The notes: generated by a model from the letters alone, not told the origin. A DNA stretch of 27,403 nucleotides from Chara braunii (GCA_003427395.1 BFEA01000818.1:73138-100540); one strand, 5' to 3'; shown: positions 10,703 to 19,791, counted from the stretch's first letter. A program made the numbers and translations.

Positions 10703-11172
10703 CTACTCCTCACAACGTTAGCGTAGGTTCCCTTTACCTGTGTTATCATTTGTTCTCTTTGGAGAACACGATCACAAAATTATCAGTAGCTGTACTTACC
10801 GGATTTTGCCTTTGCCACAAACTGTCTGCTTATGGGCTCCGACTCTACGCGCGAATAGATATACAAAACCTAGTTGTATTGAAGATTCAGCCCAGGTACC
10901 TGCAAGAGACGATCCACTTCACATAACAAAGCATCGGTCTACTCCTCACAACGTTAGCGTAGGTTCCCTTTACCTGTGTTATCATTTGTTCTCTTTGGAG
11001 AACACGATCACAAAATTATCAGTAGTTGTATTTACCGGATTTTGCCTTTGCCACAAGCTATCTGCTTATGGGCTCCGGCTCTAGGCGCGGATAGATATAC
11101 AAAACCTAGTTGTATTGAAGATTCAGCCTAGGTACCTGCAGGAGACGATCCATTTCACATGACAAAGCATCG
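10703..11172. repeat. 236-bp tandem duplication inside gag
   Basis: Copy 1 is 10703-10938 and copy 2 is 10939 to about 11172. They match closely (for example CTACTCCTCACAACGTTAGC starts both) with a few substitutions. The unit, 236 bases, is not a multiple of 3, so it adds a frameshift. It was created after the element inserted, or was carried by the source copy. Confidence 0.95.
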
Positions 11173-11677
11173 ACTGTGGACCAACACTTCTGCCAAATAG
11201 TGGTACATTTGTCAAATGCCTTATCGACAACCGTTTTGTTGAGGAACCACGCCTTGATTTTCTGGAGTAATTCCCGCAAGGTCAAGGACGTTGGCCTCAG
11301 ACAATACCCACTCCTTTGCAACTTCTCTAAGACAAGAGTTGGAGAAGGCACCGTGACTGTCCTCTGGACCTCTGCCACCGGAGTGGTCCCACAGTACGTC
11401 TGTATCTCTGCAATCCACAAAAGGAAATGCTCTCCTCTCTTTGCGTTGTAAGTAAAAGGTAAGTTCATTTTTACCTTTTCTTTTCTCTTCTATTTTTCCA
11501 TTTTTTTTTTTTTTTTGGGCCTCTTTCTTGGTGGCCTCAAATTCTTCCGTGTCATGGGGTTTCATGACCTCTTTCATTCATTTCTCTTGAGGCTCTTTTT
11601 TCTCTTCTTTCTCATCGGCTACCTCTTCTTGCACAACCTTATTTTTCCCTTTATAAGTTTTCTCACCATCTGCAATT

Positions 11678-11695
11678 GTACGGTGACAATGTCAA

Positions 11696-11697
<2 letters not shown>
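11678..11697. repeat. Probable target-site duplication, 3' side of LINE-D
   Basis: Twenty bases, GTACGGTGACAATGTCAACC, matching 15498-15517 (GTACGTTGTCAATCTTAACC) at 16 of 20 positions. They abut the poly-T (minus-strand poly-A) run that begins at 11698, as expected for a LINE tail. Divergence fits the general decay here, but chance similarity is not excluded. Confidence 0.5.
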
Positions 11698-11733
<36 letters not shown>

Positions 11734-11741
11734 NTGTTTTT

Positions 11742-11797
<56 letters not shown>
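11698..11797. repeat. Poly-T, (TG)n and (AG)n low-complexity block with one N
   Basis: Plus strand: T36, an ambiguous base N at 11734, TG, T27 to 11763, then (GT)n 11764-11780 and (AG)n 11781-11797. Read on the minus strand it is (CT)n(CA)n followed by a long poly-A that ends at the presumed target-site duplication. Lengths are probably assembly-limited. Confidence 0.9.
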
Positions 11798-12375
11798 TAC
11801 ATTGCATTGGTCAGTTGCCTACACCGTGAATGCATCACCCATCATATTCGTTTTTGCGAGCGAAGCTGCAACAGGTCATCTAGTTCGAATAGAACTCACT
11901 CTATGCGCTGTATTCGTTTATAACGCACATGCTTCATGTTCGGGCGAAGACGGCAAACTGTCAGTTCGGGGGGTAGAAAGATGAGGAGCGACAGAAGTGT
12001 TCTTGGGAAACAGATATGACAATGTGGGGCGCTGGGCCCAGTTCCCAGCACGTGCTGCTCGCCATGAATAAGATCAGAGCCATCAGACGCTGGTGCACCT
12101 ACAACAGGCGTGGGCTCTGGTCCCAGTCTGCCGCAGCACGGGTACCCCACTTTATGACTGGTTGTTGTTGTTGTTGTTGTTGTTGTTGGTGTTGTTGTTG
12201 TTTTTACAAATTTAATCAAATTAATCTCTAATCAGTACTTTTTTTTTGTCGTTCTTTTCTCATCCTATATTAGGTACTCAATGAGGGAGAAAGGCTGATG
12301 AAGGTTGATGGAACAGCGTTTCTTTGCGGATGCGCACTACTGTCTTCGCCAAATAGAACGTATGGCCATTAACAA
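11798..12375 (-). other. Sequence between two A-rich tracts of LINE-D (possible transduced DNA)
   Basis: No coding region is supported. It contains a (TTG)n microsatellite at 12160-12203 and otherwise unique-looking sequence. It lies between the LINE-D 3' module with its A-rich end (12376-12399) and the final poly-A (11698-11763). That arrangement is what read-through of a weak poly-A site followed by retroposition would leave. Confidence 0.4.
12160..12203. repeat. (TTG)n microsatellite
   Basis: About 14 TTG units with one interruption (GGTG near 12188). On the minus strand it reads (CAA)n. Confidence 0.95.
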
Positions 12376-12417
12376 TTTTTTATTTTTTTTATTTTTTTTA
12401 ACTTCGAGTCATGGCCA

Positions 12418-12517
12418 CCACTTAGGAAGGTGATATGAGCAGCCCCCCTAAGTGGCTCCACGGTTGAAGGCTCCATCTATTGGTGGGGAGCAACACCTGT
12501 TGGAAACCGGGTCTAGC
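12418..12517 (-). promoter_or_regulatory. LINE-D 3' three-hairpin module
   Basis: Plus-strand coordinates: stem 3 arms 12418-12426 and 12447-12455 (CCACTTAGG / CCTAAGTGG, perfect) around a loop containing TGATATGAGCAG; stem 2 GCTCC...GGAGC (12470-12491); stem 1 GTTGGA...TCTAGC (12499-12517) with loop AACCGGG. It lies about 18 bases from the A-rich tail. The same architecture recurs at 24668-24767 and 26506-26600. By analogy with known LINE 3' stem-loops (for example eel UnaL2), it may be the template feature recognised by the reverse transcriptase. Confidence 0.7.
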
Positions 12518-12944
12518 GTCCCTCATATTACAAGACATTCCATGTGACTGACAGTGTTCAGACAACAGACTCATGTAGACGGGCTTTCCTGTCCTAATTG
12601 TTGCCTGTTGCCTGTCCCCCAGGAGGCGTGGGGTAGCGAGGCTGTTTTGAAGGTCCTTGCAGCATGGAAGAGAGCGGGTCTTGGCCCCCACCAGCCCCTG
12701 TTCCGGTTGGGGGGAATGGACCCTTTCTTCGTCTGCTGTCGTGGAGCGCTAATCCTCTGTTGTCATCTTGGCCAGCTACCACCCTCCTGCATGTCACCCT
12801 GTTGCGGAGACTGAGAACGCTGGAGCTCTTCATGGCTGCCGTTGACATAGCCTGAGTGGCCACCCATTGTGGAAGACCGGTGTTACTTGTCCGTTGTGCA
12901 TGGCCACTTGAACCTTGGACGCCGGACTGCGGACGGGATACCAT
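12518..12944 (-). other. LINE-D 3' untranslated region
   Basis: Sequence between the ORF2 stop (12945) and the hairpin module. Open frames exist here on both strands, but none shows a domain or bias that supports coding. Confidence 0.5.
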
Positions 12945-15497
12945 TTATGGGGCGATCACCATTCGTGGTGAGATGGAGGTGGGTGGGCAGGTGAGGGGGG
13001 GTCGCCGAGATGGGGGGGTGACGAGGTCAGGGGGCGGCCCAGATGGGGCAGGGGAGGGGGGGGGCGGTGGCGGGCTCGCGAGAGGGAGGGGAGGTTGGGA
13101 AGTCGGGGACGGCGACAAGGGGGCAAAGTGGATATACAGTTCGGGGAAGGGGGGGCGAAGGAGAAGGAGGATACAGGGCCGACGGTGGAGGAGGGTAAGT
13201 GGCGGTAGAGAGAAAGGGAGTGGAGGTCGGGGTAGGGAGGGAGAAGGGAGAGGTTGGGAGTTGGTCCGAGTTCCTCCTACGAGTACACGGTCCACTATCA
13301 AGGCATGTGAATTCTCGCTCGACAGCGGGGTGTGGAAGCAATCGAGCGATCTCAGCGGCCAGTGTTTTTCCTTGGCGAGCCAGTTCTTCCATATCAATGC
13401 CCCTTCATCGCTTAACTTTGCCATCTTCCTTTGGAGGTCGAGCCAGAGGTCCTCAAACTCTGAGATTGCTTGCTGCTTCCTCAATCGATCTGGTATTGCA
13501 GGCAGCTCAATGAGCAACTTCTTATTGGCCTTTACTATGTTGGCCCTGATGTGCTCAACAATCTCCACTTTAGCCTGAGGGAAGCCAAAGGTGAAATCTT
13601 TACGTTCGGTCGAATATCGTGTTGTCCATATAACCATGAGGATGGCCAGCCGAGTATACTTGAACAAATTTCGTTGAAAAGCAGACCAGGTGGATAGGTA
13701 GTCAGTTTGCCTCCCCAACAGTATCAGGCCAATTTCCCATTGGAAGGGGGTGCCTGAGAGCTTACACCATAGTGCATCCCACCATCGCCAGACTTGGAGA
13801 GCCATGGGGCAAGCCAACAGACAGTGCTCCAGGTCTGCTCGACGACGTTGGGATGAGGATCGTGACGTTAACCCGTTGGGAGTCAGGAGGCATCTATGCA
13901 CAATTTGCCACTGAAGGGCCCGGTGGGAGGTTGGCATTACGTGTGCATAAGAGGTCCAAGGCATATATATCAGCTTAGCTTCCTCCAGTGGTGAATCACG
14001 GGTCCATCTGTTGCGAACAACCGAGGTTGACGGGTGGAGATGGTGGGCGTGTTTATACCCGTTCTTTACTGTATACTGCCAAAACGGGGTAGGTTTATGG
14101 CTGCTCCATTCCCACTCATCAGGGTCAAAGGGGAGGGCACAAATGGGGGAGGTCATCTCAAAAGCAAAGTAGCCCATGTCATCATCTCCCACAACTCGGA
14201 TTCTTGTAAGAGTCTCGGTCGGGTGGTGGGAGTCGAGGTTAGGATTCCTTCTCAGTCCAGTCCACTTGGCCCCTGGCATGATCGGTTCATATGCCTGCAA
14301 TTTTGTGCTTCCCACGGCCACATTGAGCACTCTATAAATGACCATGGGGATGGGATTGAAGTCGTTTTTGGAGACCCAGTCATCCTTCCTAAGTTGCGGG
14401 CCAATTTTTAGAGCCCGTATCCAACTTAGCGGTACCGCAACCTGCAGCTGGTCGAGTTTTGCCTGGCTGTTCTTAATGCGCCTGAGGACCGGTCACAACT
14501 GTTGTATTGTTTTCCATGCTCCCCGTTGGACGTCCCACAGATCCCCTATGATGAACAAACCATTTTTCACCCATGTCAACCAATGTCTGCCAGTTGTAAG
14601 AGATAAGGGTTGCCCATTATCATCCAGTATGTGCAGGTTCCCAAAAATGGGTCGTCTCCAGATTTCATGCCATCGGGCGGGAGGGGATTTATTATTGGGG
14701 CCCATTTCTCGCCACAGGTGCAGGATATTCGGCCGGAGGGGATCATTTTTGAGGTCCCATTTGGTAGTATTCTGTGCAGTCCCATCTCGCTTATGTCGTG
14801 GCGGGCCAGGGATAGACCAGGCTTTGTTTGTAAACCAGCGCAGCGGGTGGACCGGGTTGTCGAGCATGGATGGGGGGGCCAGTTGGGCAAGCTGTATAAG
14901 TGCCAGTGGTACCCAGGGGACGTCTGTGGCCAACACTAGTCGAGTAATGACTTCGAAAATAAGTGCCTTGATCTCATCCCCCGGGTCCAGTATGCCCAGG
15001 CCACCCACCTTCTTGGGTTGGGTGATGTACTTCCAAGCCACGCGCTTAATGCATCGCTCCTGTTGATGATCATTCTTCCATAAGTAAGCGGCCACTGCTG
15101 TGCGCACGGCTGTCAACTGCGCTTTAGGGATATCCGGAAGGCCGTTTTGTACCATATTGACGCTAGAACAACATTGTTGATTGCCAGCGCCCTTCCTATG
15201 AGAGATGTGTGGAGGCTGTCCCATTTGGCCAACCTTTTGAGCGCTGTTTCCACTAGCACTTCTCCATGGTCTTTTGGGGGGCCTAGCGCTGTGAGCCTGA
15301 TACCCAAAATTCTGATCGCTTCCTCTCCAGGGCGCCAATTTACTGGGGGTGTCGGGGGGGGAATCAGTCCCATTGGACTCAACCACCACCCTTCTGTTTT
15401 AGTGCCCCAGTTTACCTTCATATCAGCTGCCGTGGAGAAGATGTGTATGGTGTCTGTCAGCGCTTGTAGAGAGGACGTTGTAGCTTTGATGAGCACC
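12945..15497 (-). pseudogene. LINE-D ORF2 C-terminal half
   Basis: Three overlapping minus-strand frames. 15496-15113: the RT end MKVNWGTKTEGWWLS, then EEAIRILGIRL and LAKWDSLHTSLIGRA. 15389-14493: VAAYLWKNDHQQERCIKRVAW, KVGGLGILDPGDE and a long linker ending GDLWDVQRGAWKTI. 14345-12945: FWQYTVKNGYKHAH, HRALQWQIVHRCLLTPNGL, the zinc-knuckle half DLEHCLLACP (H-x4-C kept) and a C-terminal extension with EGALIWKNWLAKEKHW. The C-x2-C half of the zf-RVT knuckle is missing (SSSQRRRA stands there). Frame changes fall near 15150 and 14490-14350. The last 130 or so residues of the open frame are Pro/Ser low complexity and probably not native protein. Confidence 0.88.
12965..13265. repeat. G-rich low-complexity tract (plus strand)
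   Basis: Repeated runs of 4 to 9 G on the plus strand (for example around 12995-13020, 13052-13064 and 13146-13156) and C-runs on the minus strand, where the LINE-D frame reads through as Pro-rich sequence. Many G-runs in close order give G-quadruplex potential. Confidence 0.8.
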
Positions 15498-15517
15498 GTA
15501 CGTTGTCAATCTTAACC
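15498..15517. repeat. Probable target-site duplication, 5' side of LINE-D
   Basis: GTACGTTGTCAATCTTAACC directly follows (in plus coordinates) the 5'-truncated end of LINE-D. It pairs with 11678-11697 (16/20 identical). On the minus strand it lies inside gag, after AHLEVKIDN. Confidence 0.5.
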
Positions 15518-16085
15518 TCTAGGTGTGCGAGATAGGCCATCATGTTCTGCAAAACAGATGCCACATCAGTTTCTTGGTTCACAACTTGAAATTTCTATTT
15601 TATTTCTCCTACCTTTCTTGCCTGTTTCTTCTTTTCTTTCTTCTCTTTCAGATAGACTTTCTTTCTTCTCATTTCTACCTCCAGTGCAGCTTGCAATTGT
15701 TTAATATTGTCATACATGATTTCTTCAGTTAGTTTGGGTTCTTCCTTCCTCTCACTTGATTCTCATTTCCCTTCTTCTTTGGCCCCTGTATCAGCGATCC
15801 TTACAAACTGCTCAACAACGAAGTGATCGAGGGCCAGTCGTCCTCGATCAATAATCTGCTGCACCCTTCTGCCGATCTCCAACATCTGAACAACGATTTC
15901 AACCCTCGTGAGTTCGTCTTCTCCTTCTTGCAGATCGAACTGGCTGCGTGCGTGTTGTTCATCATCTGGCCCAGCGTTGTGATCTCACCGAGCAGTTGGC
16001 GAAGTCGACCCATTGTTTGCTGCCGTCTTTCTTCTAGTTGGTCACGTGTTCGCATCACCCCTTCTTCTTGATCAACAAATAGGTA
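15517..16085 (-). pseudogene. Gypsy gag N-terminal coiled-coil part
   Basis: Minus strand, about 16070-15800: RTRDQLEERRQQTMGRLRQL, LGEITTLGQMMNN, then with a frame change blocks such as RVEIVVQMLEIGRRVQ and DHFVVEQFVRIADT. A Lys/Glu-rich stretch follows (15700-15600) and an MAYLAHLEVKI end (15543-15511). It is charged and helical, as in coiled-coil gag N-termini of plant-like gypsy elements. Frames alternate, so it is a pseudogene. It is separated from the remaining gag by LINE-D. Confidence 0.65.
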
Positions 16086-16549
16086 ACCGAGATGGGAGAG
16101 ATGATCAGAGAGGAATGAATCTAGTCAAGATGACTGCATGCAAACAGTTTCAAACGTAGACTCTTCCCAGTGTGTTCGCGGCACAATAAACTCAACAAGA
16201 CAATTTTAAATTTCACGGTCACACTACAAAATGAATTTTAATTCCTATGACAAGAAATATGAAAAAAAAAATGAAAAAAAAATGGAATCGGAACTCTCAA
16301 TTTTCTTTCCGAAGTCTGTTTGTGCTGGTTTCCTTTTTGATGATGATTTCCCTATAGTCTGTACAGGTTACCACATCTACGGCCAGTGTGATCAATACAA
16401 CAACATGATGGTGAGTTTGCGAGCATCCACAAGACACGCGGTGACATGAAAGTATCATCCACATGAAGGATTTTTTTAAAGGGATGGTCTTTCAACTTTC
16501 AGTTCTTGTGGGAATTTTTATGTTGAAGTAGCAGATTGTCGAAGGAAAC

Positions 16550-16880
16550 GCCACGTCAGCATCAATGGCTAATGAGACCGTCAAGAGTGGAGATGTGTAG
16601 CGACCACGTGAGCAGCAAGTGTCTGCCCAATCTATATGCGATCAGTAGATCATCTTCATTCAGCCGCGTCAACCTGATGTGTTGTTGAGGCTTTGGAGGT
16701 GCCACGTCAGCAGGTCAATCACGACATATCAGCAAGTGCCACATCAGCAGGTAAGTCGCTACACTCCGGTAAGTGCCACGACAGACAATGTGACCCGCTA
16801 CTTCCTTGTCAGGTGCCACGTCAGCACCAACGCGCCATGCCACGTCAGCAAGTGCGCATTAATTCCACGAAGCCACGTCA

Positions 16881-16883
<3 letters not shown>
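16550..16883. repeat. Cluster of GCCACGTCAGCA motifs
   Basis: The 12-mer GCCACGTCAGCA occurs exactly at 16550, 16701, 16815, 16839 and 16872, with variants at 16738 (GCCACATCAGCA) and 16775 (GCCACGACAGAC). Further relatives lie at 16999 (TCCACGTCATCA), 17372 and 17561. The core TGACGTGG on the reverse strand is a plant bZIP-type binding site. It may equally be a degenerate satellite unit. Confidence 0.75.

Positions 16884-16950
<67 letters not shown>
16884..16950. repeat. (CT)n microsatellite
   Basis: About 33 uninterrupted CT units directly after the last GCCACGTCAGCA copy. Confidence 0.98.
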
Positions 16951-16953
<3 letters not shown>

Positions 16954-17148
16954 GTTGCCCAGCGCCTCATCAGCAAGCACTCGCCAGCTGTCGTTGAGTC
17001 CACGTCATCATCGTTATCATCATCACCATCAGATACGTGCGCGTGCGTCAAAGACACATATATATCAAGGCGCGTGGAGCACGCGATCGAGTGATACCGC
17101 CTCGCAATACCACGCGCACCAGCAGATCACGGTGGAGTGGAGGATATT

Positions 17149-17160
17149 GCTCCGATACCA
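17149..17160 (-). promoter_or_regulatory. tRNA-iMet-type primer binding site
   Basis: Minus strand TGGTATCGGAGC differs at one position from the plant initiator tRNA-Met primer site TGGTATCAGAGC. Its orientation matches the gypsy coding strand, and the 5' LTR should lie immediately above 17160. No matching 3' LTR is in the window, so the LTR limits cannot be set. Confidence 0.6.
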
Positions 17161-18180
17161 AATTGGAACGAACCCAATCTAAAGAGAAGATCGTCAATGT
17201 CGGAACAATGAATGTCATAGAGTAGTTTCAATGTCTCCAAAATCGTATATGTAGTTAGGTAGCCCAATGTCTGGTCATCAGAGAAGGAGGTGGGAGGGAG
17301 ATAAGACTTAAGAGGGTGGAAGAGAAAATTATCCATCTCAAACACAGTCCTTCTTCGGGCATCTCCCTCTCGCCACATCAGCAGACAATCCCCTCTGATG
17401 CACTCTGACGATGAGCTCATCTCATCATGGCACTTGTCTGCGCAGACACCTTATGAAGACGGACAACAGTGCGCAATGTTGACTATAACGCAAACAGGTA
17501 AGCCCTGATCCTTATCCTCCTCAATAGTACCCCTTCAATGTCATAATCAGTGTGAAGAGAGCCACATCAGAATAATCAAGTGTCCAGATGGCGCCAAAGA
17601 CAGAGAATGGAGCCAACCCACAGAATCAGCAGCCCTGCATCGTCGCACCAGGCTAGCGTCCAGCCAGCGTTAAGCCAGTGTCCAGCCAGCGTCAAGCAGT
17701 ATGTGCAAGACTGAATGTCGGTCAGCAGGGGCTGGGTGAAGTTAATAGTCTTGACTCCGGTTGATTAGCCTCTGGTCTCTCAGATACGATGGCCCAGATT
17801 GTCTCGCAGCCAATGGCCTGGATCCCGTACAGTTGCAGATTCCCACTCGGACTTGATTCCCTACAGATACCTGCAAACAGCCAAGTGTATGTGTCTGATC
17901 GGCGGCCTGGACTGGGTCCATGTTAACTTTGACTCGTGGGCCTGAATTTCCAAGCTGCTGTCGACCTTTGACTTTCCATGGTCAACTGTCGCACGTTGGG
18001 CCTCTGAACGCCAGTTTTAGGCCTTGCTTCGGGCACCCCACGGTAGCAGGCCTGCGTTCAGGCAGTTTACATGACTTGGGCGTGGCCGTTGACTCCTATT
18101 TCGGTCCTTTGACCAAAATGATGACCCACAGCCCATGACTAATGCATGATTTGAGTTGAGTTATTGCACAATATATACAT
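17161..18180. other. No gene seen; possible LTR plus intergenic DNA
   Basis: If the primer site is real, the first few hundred bases are 5' LTR. Also present: a short repeat of GTCCAGCCAGCGT (17651-17697) and several TTGAC(C/T) W-box-like sites between 17925 and 18115. No coding region is convincing. Confidence 0.4.
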
Positions 18181-18220
18181 GTACAGATTGCATGAGCCGG
18201 TGGCTAATGGCTACCCCGAC

Positions 18221-18253
18221 CGGTTTCGAACGCCACCACGTGGTCTTCCTCAG
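18221..18253 (-). ncRNA. Hammerhead-ribozyme-like core, degenerate
   Basis: Minus strand CTGAGGA (18253-18247), a partly self-complementary GACCACGTGGT segment, then CGAAACCGGTCGG (GAAAC at 18227-18223). CTGATGA...GAAAC is the hammerhead catalytic core; here one base (T to G) breaks the first box. Such cores are known from Penelope-like elements and other small retroelements. Stems I and III were not convincingly found, so this is only a resemblance. Confidence 0.25.
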
Positions 18254-18354
18254 GGGGATTTCGTCTCCTTCTTCTTCCTCGTCAGAACCCTGCGTCCACA
18301 TCTCCGGAAACGTCCGCAGTCCAAATCGAAAAAACAAAAAAAAAGGAAACACCA

Positions 18355-18503
18355 ATGAGCCTAGCTCAGTTGGTACACCAGTGAACTGTTGAAATACTGA
18401 GCCAAGTTCGGATCCAAATGCAATCAGATGAAAAAAAAAAGATAATGCTGAACTACCTGGGGCTAGTCAGCTTAATGATGATATCTCCAAGGGGTCACCT
18501 TAA

Positions 18504-18588
<85 letters not shown>
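18355..18588 (+). mobile_element. tRNA-derived SINE with A80 tail
   Basis: A tRNA-like head begins at about 18355: box A TAGCTCAGTTGG (18362-18373) matches the pol III consensus TRGCNNAGYNGG, and box B GTTCGGATCC (18406-18415) is close to GTTCGANTCC. Spacing equals that of a tRNA (T8 to T54 about 45 bases). The central CTGTTGA would put GTT at the anticodon, hinting at tRNA-Asn origin, though the anticodon stem is degraded. A tRNA-unrelated body (18416-18508) and 80 A residues (18509-18588) follow. The flanking duplication is not clear. The box elements make a SINE more likely than a decayed tRNA gene. Confidence 0.65.
18509..18588 (+). repeat. A80 homopolymer (SINE tail)
   Basis: Eighty uninterrupted A residues. 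A tail this long and pure usually means recent insertion, though assembly length is uncertain. Confidence 0.9.
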
Positions 18589-18591
<3 letters not shown>

Positions 18592-19791
18592 ACATAAGAA
18601 ACAGGAAATCACAAAAAACTTGAAAAAAGTTTACCGAGGGAGTATTGGGCTCAGGCAAAATTGGGGAAATAAGCCCCAAACGGCTAAAATTCAAATGGCA
18701 CAGAATGCTTTCAACAAATACACAGAAAGTAAGTGAACAGGGGAAGAGTTCAATCCAAAGCATGCTGACCTCCTGCACCGTCAGCCTCTACTCAGCATAA
18801 AAGCCTTCCAACCTCCTGAAGAAAGGAGAGGATGACAGACGAGTAAACAGAGCAACATCGACAGTGAGAACGGAAAGACATCAATGTTTACCAAGGTGAC
18901 ACAGACCCCCTGGTTTGGAGAATAGCAGATGGGTCGGCAGCAGCGACCTGGGGAGAACAACTGGGGTTGTTTAGTCCACAATAATTTACAAGGGGTTAGG
19001 GGTTAGCACGATAGATGGATGGATCGGTTCGGCAGAAAGGCATCACCACACAGGCCAAGGCGATCCTGGGGTTTAGGGTTTTATCAGGCCGTCCGGCAGA
19101 GGCAGACTGAGAGGGATAATTTCGGTCTGATTTTCTGGCATGCTTATTTAAGCCACCAGTACTTGCCCAGGCTATGGGCCGTGGACAAAAATGGAGTAGA
19201 ACCGTTCCTAGTCGGATGAATTTGGGCGCTCCTGTAGTGGCCCATACATTTCCTAAAATCGTGGCTTGTTAACTGGCACGACTTTAGGAAGTACTGATGG
19301 TTTAACCAGGGTTAGCACGGCAGAGGAGTGGGACACTGGACTCGAAAAGGAACGAGTGTGCTGGCAGTGAATCCTTCCAACAGGAAGCAAGTAATGCTGT
19401 CAGCTTCCCTGGGCCGTGGTGTGTATGGTTTTTGACTTGCCGCCGTTGCCGGTAGAAAGGCAACCAGACAGGCACTCCCCAGAATCGCAAACGTTGCGCC
19501 CAGCTGCAGGGCCGGTCTTACAAGACCTAGAACCTGGAAACTGTAGGTATGGACTCTGTTTGGCTAGACTAGAATTGGACCTTTCAGACACAGGGGGAAT
19601 CAGGATTTTTCGTAGGTAGAGAGACCAGGTAGGTGACGTCAGGGAAGGCACCTCATCAAAGTGAGCAGCACAGTTCACGATTTTTCATCCCGTAAGTTCG
19701 CCTGACTAAGAGCACAGAGCCGCATCATATTTAGCACTAATAGCAGGGAGATTAGGAGGCAGCCATAACCACCCAGTTCTGCCAACATACC
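18589..19791. other. Gene-free interval with scattered telomere-like fragments
   Basis: No coding region is supported. Short telomere-like pieces occur (GGGGTTAGGGGTTAGCACG near 18993; GGGGTTTAGGGTTTTATC near 19067), hinting that the telomeric array once extended further or that similar repeats were dispersed. Confidence 0.5.

Larger units (their letters stand above)
10415..11697 (-). pseudogene. Gypsy gag, central and C-terminal part
   Basis: Minus-strand frames give, in order: a Lys/Glu-rich segment (about 11640-11480), an FLLWIAEIQTYCGTTPV block (11433-11389), LREVAKEWVL and KTVVDKAFDKCTTIWQKCW (about 11260-11180) with VDALSCEMDRLLQVP, then a 236-bp duplicated stretch, then QVKGTYANVV and an open piece at 10666-10415 that ends in a cysteine-poor RSCSFPEYPDIASG stretch. 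The last may be a ruined CCHC knuckle. I recognise this as a plant/charophyte-style gypsy gag (retrotransposon gag domain). Exact boundaries are uncertain because frames alternate. Confidence 0.7.
11698..15497 (-). mobile_element. LINE-D: 5'-truncated LINE inserted in gypsy gag
   Basis: On the minus strand the element begins abruptly at 15497 within the RT domain, just after where the catalytic ADD box would lie (first residues VLIKATTSSLQALTDTI). It runs through the ORF2 C-terminus to about 12945, a 3' UTR with the three-hairpin module (12517-12418), an A-rich stretch (12399-12376), about 610 bases of further sequence, and a terminal poly-A (11763-11698). A diverged 20-bp duplication flanks the whole block. 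5' truncation is the hallmark of target-primed reverse transcription. The extra sequence between the two A-rich tracts could be a 3' transduction or a second nested insertion. Confidence 0.75.
16086..17148. other. Presumed gypsy leader with repeated ACGT-core motifs
   Basis: About 1 kb with no supported gene between the primer site and gag. It holds the GCCACGTCAGCA cluster, a (CT)n run, and A-rich patches (16262-16283). Unusually long for a leader, so it may include other insertions. Confidence 0.4.
8505..17160 (-). mobile_element. Ty3/gypsy LTR retrotransposon remnant, minus strand, interrupted by LINE-D
   Basis: On the minus strand, reading from high to low coordinates: a tRNA-Met-type primer binding site (17149-17160), a leader of about 1 kb, gag N-terminal part (16085-15517), the LINE-D insertion (15497-11698), the rest of gag (11697 to about 10400), a degraded retropepsin (about 10170-9960), reverse transcriptase (9672-8830) and the start of RNase H (8826-8506). 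No integrase or 3' LTR is seen, so the element is truncated near 8505. PR-RT-RH order and RT motifs fit Ty3/gypsy. Joining the two halves as one element is an inference from gag order and the flanking duplication at the LINE-D boundaries. The primer site could belong to another copy. Confidence 0.72.

Noticed and set aside
12856-13578. Long plus-strand open frame (240 residues) rich in Gly and Arg
   Set aside because: It is the antisense of the LINE-D ORF2 and of the G-rich tract; composition, not coding, keeps it open.
16679-17182. Open frames with Ser-Leu repeats on the plus strand
   Set aside because: They read through the (CT)n microsatellite and repeated ACGT motifs; no domain is seen.
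17925-18115. W-box cluster as a regulated promoter
   Set aside because: TTGAC(C/T) is short and common, and no gene starts nearby.
18400-18420. Intact tRNA gene at the SINE head
   Set aside because: Boxes A and B are present but acceptor and anticodon stems do not pair properly, and a body with a poly-A tail follows.
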